Assembly: GCA_900556055.1 (NCBI GenBank)
Contig: USNJ01000061.1
Span: 1 to 10,026, forward strand
Reading direction: 5' to 3'
DNA length: 10,026 bases
Source of the DNA: an uncultured Ruminococcus sp.
GTDB taxonomy: Bacteria > Bacillota > Clostridia > Oscillospirales > Ruminococcaceae
Below the pieces are notes generated by a model, which was given only the letters and a program-made list of their open reading frames with translations, was not told the origin of the DNA and did not search any database. The position numbers and the translations under genes are program-made. Below, piece after piece: positions 5,923 to 10,026 of this stretch (positions are counted from its first letter, which is position 1; each line of letters starts with the position of its first letter).

Positions 5923-7125
5923 ATGATGCTTGTTTATCCTAATTATGATAAATGCATACTGAATGTTGTGTCCTCGGTAAGACAGTATTACCGCACGCCT
6001 GTGGAGTACAAGACACTGCCGTATCTCGACAAGGAGCTTGAAAAGCGGTATAAGAACGTCGTTATGATAATTCTTGACGGAATGGGTGCGGATGTCGTAA
6101 CAAGAACGCTTCCTAGGGACAGCTTTCTCAGAAAAAATATGTCCCAGAAGATAACGACTGTTTATCCCAGCACGACAGTTTCTGCGATGACTTCCTATTA
6201 CACGGGCGTGTCGCCGAACGAGCATGCGTGGCTCGGCTGGTCGCTCTTTTTCAAGGAATTCTGCCGATGCATCGATGTGTTCAAAAACTGCGACAGCTTC
6301 ACAAAGCAGCCGATGACTCAGCCGAATATAGGCGGTTTTGTTATGCCGTATGAGAATATATTCAAGGATATTGCAGTTTCAAAGAGAATGGCGGTTCAGC
6401 CGTTCACGGTCATGCCCAGAGGGATAAGCTTCCCCGAAACGGGAAATATCCATAAGCAGGCGGACAGCTTTGAGGATATCTGCTCGCTTGTAAAAAAAAT
6501 ATGCGCTACCGATCAGAATACTTTTACATTCGCATACTGGGACGATCCCGATGATGTTATCCACAAATTCGGCGTTGCGGCTCAGGAAACAAAGAATGTC
6601 ATGAGCGTTATAAACGACTGTATTGAGGAGCTTTGCGATACGCTGACTGATACGCTTTTCATAATTTCCGCCGATCACGGAATGATAGATATTGACGAGG
6701 AAGTGTTTATAAACGAGATCCCCGAGCTGGACAGATGCCTTATCATGCCGCCTTCGATGGAGGGCAGGGCAGCTGCATTTTTCGTCAAAACAGACATGAG
6801 CGAGGAATTCTGCTGGCAGTTCAACAGGCTGCTCGGCAAGGATTTTAAGCTGATGTCCGCCGAAGAGTTTCTTTCAAAGGAGATACTAGGCTCGGGAAGG
6901 ACGCACCCCAAGACAGCTGATTTTATAGGAGATTTCATTGCCTGCGGAATAGGAAAGAAGGCTATCCGATACAGGACGCTGAATTCCCGTCCGAAGCCGC
7001 GTCAGGCGGCAGCTCACGCAGGCCTTACGGATGAAGAGATGACTGTTCCGCTTATATGTGTAGGAACTGAAATAACCGCAGGTAACGAGGCGAAAGCCGA
7101 CTATCTTGACATGATTCTTGGATAA
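5923..7125 (+). CDS. Alkaline-phosphatase-superfamily phosphodiesterase / nucleotide pyrophosphatase
   Basis: A 400-residue (or 399, if the second Met is used) protein of the type I phosphodiesterase/nucleotide pyrophosphatase group. The metal and nucleophile residues can be placed: Asp52 in MIILDGMG, Thr85 as nucleophile in [15 protein letters not shown] (81-95), Asp210 and His214 in [11 protein letters not shown] (207-217), Asp251-His252 in SADHGM, and His365 in [11 protein letters not shown]. Family members use two Zn ions to hydrolyse phosphodiesters or phosphomonoesters. No signal peptide or membrane segment is seen, so unlike most extracellular relatives it should be cytoplasmic. The substrate is not known. 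It lies 9 bases after ruvA and 17 bases before ruvB, within the operon. Its codon style resembles its neighbours, so there is no sign of recent transfer. The superfamily is sure; the role is open. Confidence 0.88.
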   Translation: MMLVYPNYDKCILNVVSSVRQYYRTPVEYKTLPYLDKELEKRYKNVVMIILDGMGADVVTRTLPRDSFLRKNMSQKITTVYPSTTVSAMTSYYTGVSPNEHAWLGWSLFFKEFCRCIDVFKNCDSFTKQPMTQPNIGGFVMPYENIFKDIAVSKRMAVQPFTVMPRGISFPETGNIHKQADSFEDICSLVKKICATDQNTFTFAYWDDPDDVIHKFGVAAQETKNVMSVINDCIEELCDTLTDTLFIISADHGMIDIDEEVFINEIPELDRCLIMPPSMEGRAAAFFVKTDMSEEFCWQFNRLLGKDFKLMSAEEFLSKEILGSGRTHPKTADFIGDFIACGIGKKAIRYRTLNSRPKPRQAAAHAGLTDEEMTVPLICVGTEITAGNEAKADYLDMILG

Positions 7126-7142
7126 AAAGGATTGATATATCA

Positions 7143-8207
7143 GTGCTTGAAACTAATGAAATGGAATTTGAGGACAGCAGAATGGTGTCTCCCGAAGCTG
7201 CCCCCGAAGATAACGACCTTGATTTTTCACTTCGTCCGAAAACTCTTGCCGAGTATATAGGTCAGGATAAGGTCAAGGAAAATATGGCAGTGTTCATAAA
7301 GGCGGCAAAGGGCAGAGGCGAGCCGCTTGACCATGTTCTGCTTTATGGCCCTCCGGGACTCGGAAAGACAACGCTTTCTGCGATAATTGCCCATGAGATG
7401 GGCGTGAATATCAGAGTGACATCGGGTCCTGCTATTGAAAAACCGGGTGACCTTGCGGCTCTGCTCACAAATCTTTCGGACAATGATGTGCTTTTTATTG
7501 ATGAGATACATCGTCTTTCACGCTCGATTGAGGAGGTCCTTTATCCGGCGATGGAGGATTATGTGCTTGATATAATCGTCGGAAAAGGCCCGTCGGCACG
7601 TTCGCTGAGAATAGATATCCCGAAGTTCACGCTTATCGGTGCAACTACGAGAGCAGGTCAGCTGACTGCACCTCTCAGAGACAGATTCGGTGTCGTTCAG
7701 AGACTTGAGCTTTATAATCAGGAACAGCTGTGCGACATAATAATGCGTTCGGCTGTTATCCTCGGCATCGCCTGCGACAAGAGCGGTGCTATGGAGCTTG
7801 CAAAGCGTTCAAGAGGAACACCGAGAATCGCAAACCGCCTGCTGAAGCGTGTGCGTGATTTTGCGGAGGTAATGGGCGACGGACGCATCACTGCGGATAT
7901 TGCGGCGATAGCGCTTGACCGCCTTGAAATAGACAGCTTAGGACTTGACAGCCTTGACAAGCGCATGCTCGAAATGATGATAAAGGGCTATGCGGGAGGT
8001 CCCGTTGGACTTGACACGCTGGCATCTGCGATAGGCGAGGAATCAGTCACGCTGGAAGATGTCTGCGAGCCGTACCTCATGCAGCTCGGATTTATCGCAA
8101 GAACTCCGAGGGGACGCTGTGCCACGGCACTTGCATATAAGCATATGGGCTATGAATATACTCAGACGGCTGATGCCAAAAACGGTCAGCAGAGTTTTTT
8201 TGAATAA
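7143..8207 (+). CDS. ruvB: Holliday-junction branch-migration ATPase RuvB
   Basis: RuvB is the hexameric AAA+ motor that pulls DNA through the RuvA-junction complex. Visible parts: Walker [10 protein letters not shown] (69-77), Walker B VLFIDE with Asp120-Glu121, sensor 1/arginine region GATTRAG (166-172), LRDRFG (178-183), sensor 2 region [18 protein letters not shown], and the C-terminal winged helix ending in the RTPRGR motif. The longest frame (354 residues) starts at a GTG at 7143 with AAGGA 11 bases upstream. Two ATGs are alternatives: 7161, and 7182, which has GAGG 8 bases upstream. The conserved part begins around residue 13 (RMVSPEA), so all three are possible and 7143 is given as the outer limit. 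It follows the phosphodiesterase by 17 bases and precedes glmM by 23. Confidence 0.96.
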   Translation: MLETNEMEFEDSRMVSPEAAPEDNDLDFSLRPKTLAEYIGQDKVKENMAVFIKAAKGRGEPLDHVLLYGPPGLGKTTLSAIIAHEMGVNIRVTSGPAIEKPGDLAALLTNLSDNDVLFIDEIHRLSRSIEEVLYPAMEDYVLDIIVGKGPSARSLRIDIPKFTLIGATTRAGQLTAPLRDRFGVVQRLELYNQEQLCDIIMRSAVILGIACDKSGAMELAKRSRGTPRIANRLLKRVRDFAEVMGDGRITADIAAIALDRLEIDSLGLDSLDKRMLEMMIKGYAGGPVGLDTLASAIGEESVTLEDVCEPYLMQLGFIARTPRGRCATALAYKHMGYEYTQTADAKNGQQSFFE

Positions 8208-8230
8208 ATATCGAAGGAGAAAATCATACA

Positions 8231-9586
8231 ATGGGCAGATTATTCGGAACAGACGGTGCAAGGGGAGTTGCCGTAACGGAACTCACCTGCGAGACTGCTA
8301 TGCAGATAGGACGTGCGGCTGCACTGGTACTTACTGAGAAAACAAAGCACAAGCCTAAGATAATTATAGGAAAGGATACAAGAATTTCATCGGACATTCT
8401 CGAAGCGGCTCTTGCGGCTGGAATATGCTCGATAGGTGCTGATGCGGTTCTTCTCGGAGTTGTTCCGACACCTGCGGTCGCTTTCCTCGTCGAGAAATAC
8501 GAGGCTGATGCGGGCGTTATGATATCCGCATCGCACAACAGCGTGGAATTCAACGGCATCAAGCTTTTTGACCATACGGGATATAAGCTTTCCGATGAAA
8601 CGGAAGAAGCTATTGAAGCACTTATACTCGATCATCCCGAGAATATAAAGCTTGCCGAAGGCACGGAGGTCGGCAGGATATCCCGCGCAAAAGACGCTGA
8701 CTGGGACTATATCCGCCATATAATCAAGACGATAGACGGAAATCTGTCAGGCGTGCGTGTTGCGATTGACTGCGCAAACGGCTCTGCATCTGTGACTGCG
8801 GAAAGAATTTTCAGAGGTCTCGGAGCAAATGTCATGATGATAAATGCATCGCCCGACGGAACAAATATCAATGACAAGTGCGGCTCTACATATCTTGACG
8901 CTATCTCGACATTCGTCCGTGAAAACAAGTGTCATCTCGGTGTTGCATTCGACGGAGATGCTGACAGATGTCTTGCGGTAGATGAAAACGGCGAGGTCGT
9001 TGACGGCGATAAGCTTATAGCTATATTCTCGAAATATATGAAGGAAAACGGAAAGCTGAAGCGTGACACCGCTGTTGTTACAGTTATGACAAACCTCGGA
9101 TTTACGCACTTTGCAAAGCAGAACGGCATCAACACTCTGACCACAAAGGTAGGCGACCGTTATATCCTCGAGCAGATGCTGCTGAATGATTATTCGCTGG
9201 GCGGCGAGCAGTCGGGACATATAATATTCAAGGAATTTGCCAAAACGGGCGACGGCGAGCTGACGGCTGTTCAGCTCATGAATATCCTGAAGCTCTCGGA
9301 TATGAAGATGTCCGCACTTGCATCTGTTATGGAGAGATATCCGCAGGTAATGATAAATGTAAAGATCGCTCCAAAGTGGAAGGAAAACTGGAAAAATGTT
9401 GACGAGATCGAGGGGATAATCGACCTTTATCAGAAAAAACTCGGTTCGACCGGAAGAATACTTGTCCGTGAGAGCGGAACTGAGCCGCTTGTAAGGGTAA
9501 TGGTCGAGGGAAAACGCTTTGACCTTATAAATGACATTGCAGTGAAGATCTCCGACAAGATAAAGGAATGCTGCCCGTCTGATTAA
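8231..9586 (+). CDS. glmM: Phosphoglucosamine mutase
   Basis: GlmM interconverts glucosamine-6-phosphate and glucosamine-1-phosphate on the way to UDP-GlcNAc for peptidoglycan. The 451-residue length is normal. Motifs in order: GRLFGTDGARGVA at the N-terminus, active-site phosphoserine Ser101 in MISASHN (97-103), Mg-binding DGDADR (241-246), sugar-binding GGEQSGH (324-330), and the phosphate-binding RESGTEPLVRV (413-423). After SASHN the usual Pro is Ser104 (SVEFNGIK), a mild variation. AAGGAG at 8213-8218 is 10 bases before the ATG. Family members need activating phosphorylation of the serine. It follows ruvB closely and is followed 21 bases later by the methyltransferase start, so it appears to be in the same transcript. 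The function is unrelated to Ruv, as is common in Firmicute operons. Confidence 0.97.
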   Translation: MGRLFGTDGARGVAVTELTCETAMQIGRAAALVLTEKTKHKPKIIIGKDTRISSDILEAALAAGICSIGADAVLLGVVPTPAVAFLVEKYEADAGVMISASHNSVEFNGIKLFDHTGYKLSDETEEAIEALILDHPENIKLAEGTEVGRISRAKDADWDYIRHIIKTIDGNLSGVRVAIDCANGSASVTAERIFRGLGANVMMINASPDGTNINDKCGSTYLDAISTFVRENKCHLGVAFDGDADRCLAVDENGEVVDGDKLIAIFSKYMKENGKLKRDTAVVTVMTNLGFTHFAKQNGINTLTTKVGDRYILEQMLLNDYSLGGEQSGHIIFKEFAKTGDGELTAVQLMNILKLSDMKMSALASVMERYPQVMINVKIAPKWKENWKNVDEIEGIIDLYQKKLGSTGRILVRESGTEPLVRVMVEGKRFDLINDIAVKISDKIKECCPSD

Positions 9587-9607
9587 TTATAGAAAAGGAA
9601 CGTTAAA

Positions 9608-10026
9608 ATGAGAACAGCCGATAAATGGAAGGATTACCGACTGGTGGACTGCACCTGCTCGGAAAAGCTTGAGGTATGGAAGGATATTTCGCTTATCCGC
9701 CCCGATCCTCAGATAATATGGAAAACACCTAAGAAGTCCGATTTATGGGACAAAGCACATGCACATTATATACGTTCGTCGAGCGGCGGAGGCGCGTGGG
9801 AATACAACAGAAAGATCCCCGAGTCATGGCAGATAAAATATGGCGATCTCACGTTCAATATCCGTCCGACAGGGTTCAAGCATACTGGATTGTTCCCCGA
9901 ACAGGCGGTAAACTGGGATCTTATGAGAAAGATCAAAATTGGGTATCTGCCGCTGTATATCAAGCTCTATGACGACTGCGGGCAGGACCGCACGCCGCTG
10001 CTTGCGTATACGGACCGCCTTGTCTC
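9608..10026 (+). CDS. N-terminus of a class I SAM-dependent (rRNA-type) methyltransferase, running in frame into unrelated sequence; partial at window end
   Basis: An open frame of 139 codons, cut by the window edge. It starts at the ATG at 9608 with AAAAGGA 9 bases upstream, 21 bases after glmM. Residues 1-104 resemble the N-terminal part of Firmicute class I SAM-dependent methyltransferases related to the RlmI/RlmK group: LIRPDPQIIW (29-38), the HYIRSSSGGGAWEY stretch (53-66), YGDLTFNIRPTGFKHTG (78-94) and LFPEQAVNWD (95-104). In such proteins the SAM-binding motif (N-L-F-A-Y-T-G-G type) follows within about 20 residues. Here it is absent in all three forward frames. Instead residues 106-139 look like the beginning of a sugar isomerase (next entry). 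Thus only the first ~104-109 residues are trustworthy as methyltransferase; it is either broken, fused or misassembled. Confidence 0.72.
   Translation, partial: MRTADKWKDYRLVDCTCSEKLEVWKDISLIRPDPQIIWKTPKKSDLWDKAHAHYIRSSSGGGAWEYNRKIPESWQIKYGDLTFNIRPTGFKHTGLFPEQAVNWDLMRKIKIGYLPLYIKLYDDCGQDRTPLLAYTDRLV
9923..10026 (+). CDS. N-terminal fragment resembling an L-fucose/L-arabinose isomerase-family protein; partial
   Basis: From the ATG at 9923 the frame reads MRKIKIGYLPLYIKLYDD and continues to an Arg-rich, L-x-x-Y turn (DRTPLLAYTDRLV) before the window ends at 34 full codons. This layout (a short basic start, a first beta strand G-x-L-P-L-Y, then L-Y-D and a helix) recalls the start of L-fucose/L-arabinose isomerase-like proteins, which interconvert aldoses and ketoses. 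The match is from memory of the family and short, so it is tentative. The ATG has only a poor Shine-Dalgarno (GGGA, with 5 bases of spacing). It is in the same frame as the methyltransferase start at 9608, so the two would be read as one polypeptide if the DNA is real. Confidence 0.5.
   Translation, partial: MRKIKIGYLPLYIKLYDDCGQDRTPLLAYTDRLV

Noticed and set aside
5572..6225. 217-codon minus-strand frame opposite ruvA and the phosphodiesterase
   Set aside because: It lies antisense to two well-supported genes, is rich in Arg, Cys and His as typical of shadow frames and has no recognisable domain.
9745..9972. 75-codon plus-strand frame inside the right-edge region
   Set aside because: It is in another frame of the methyltransferase segment, has no ribosome binding site and its protein resembles nothing. 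The frame from 9608 has clear family motifs.

Overview
The window looks like a chromosomal housekeeping segment of a low-to-mid G+C Firmicute, most likely a Clostridia member of the Ruminococcus/Oscillospiraceae type. This rests on the style of the proteins (NYN-OST-HTH protein, MEP-pathway IspD/IspF, bifunctional PheA, RuvC-RuvA-RuvB, GlmM), strong AGGAGG-type ribosome binding sites, AT-rich intergenic DNA and sigma-A style promoters with 17-base spacers. The genus is an inference from general resemblance, not from a search.

Layout. The left half (about 101-4628) reads on the minus strand and the right half (4797 to the end) on the plus strand. They diverge from a 168-bp AT-rich control region that carries one good promoter for each direction. 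The minus strand, in transcription order, holds pheA (phenylalanine synthesis), ispD and ispF (isoprenoid precursors; these two overlap by 8 bases), then a 92-nt near-palindrome that looks like a terminator, a secreted or membrane-anchored protein with a Ser/Thr/Glu-rich linker and a Cys/His metal-binding-like tail, then a separately promoted pair: a NYN-domain putative RNase with an OST-HTH domain and a HAD-family phosphatase.

The plus strand holds one tightly packed putative operon: ruvC, ruvA, an alkaline-phosphatase-superfamily phosphodiesterase of unknown substrate, ruvB, glmM and the start of a class I SAM-dependent methyltransferase gene. RuvA, RuvB and RuvC form the Holliday-junction branch-migration and resolution machine. 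GlmM makes glucosamine-1-phosphate for the cell wall. The phosphodiesterase sits between ruvA and ruvB, so the resolvasome genes are split by an enzyme with no established link to it.

The most unusual feature is at the right edge. The methyltransferase reading frame is convincing for about 104-109 residues and then, without a stop or frameshift, turns into what looks like the N-terminus of an L-fucose/L-arabinose isomerase-type sugar isomerase that begins at its own ATG (9923). The expected SAM-binding motif I never appears. This is either an assembly chimera near a contig end or a real recombination junction. No CRISPR array, tRNA, rRNA, integrase or transposase was seen. No clear new multi-gene system was found; the best leads are the odd phosphodiesterase, the palindrome and the right-edge junction.
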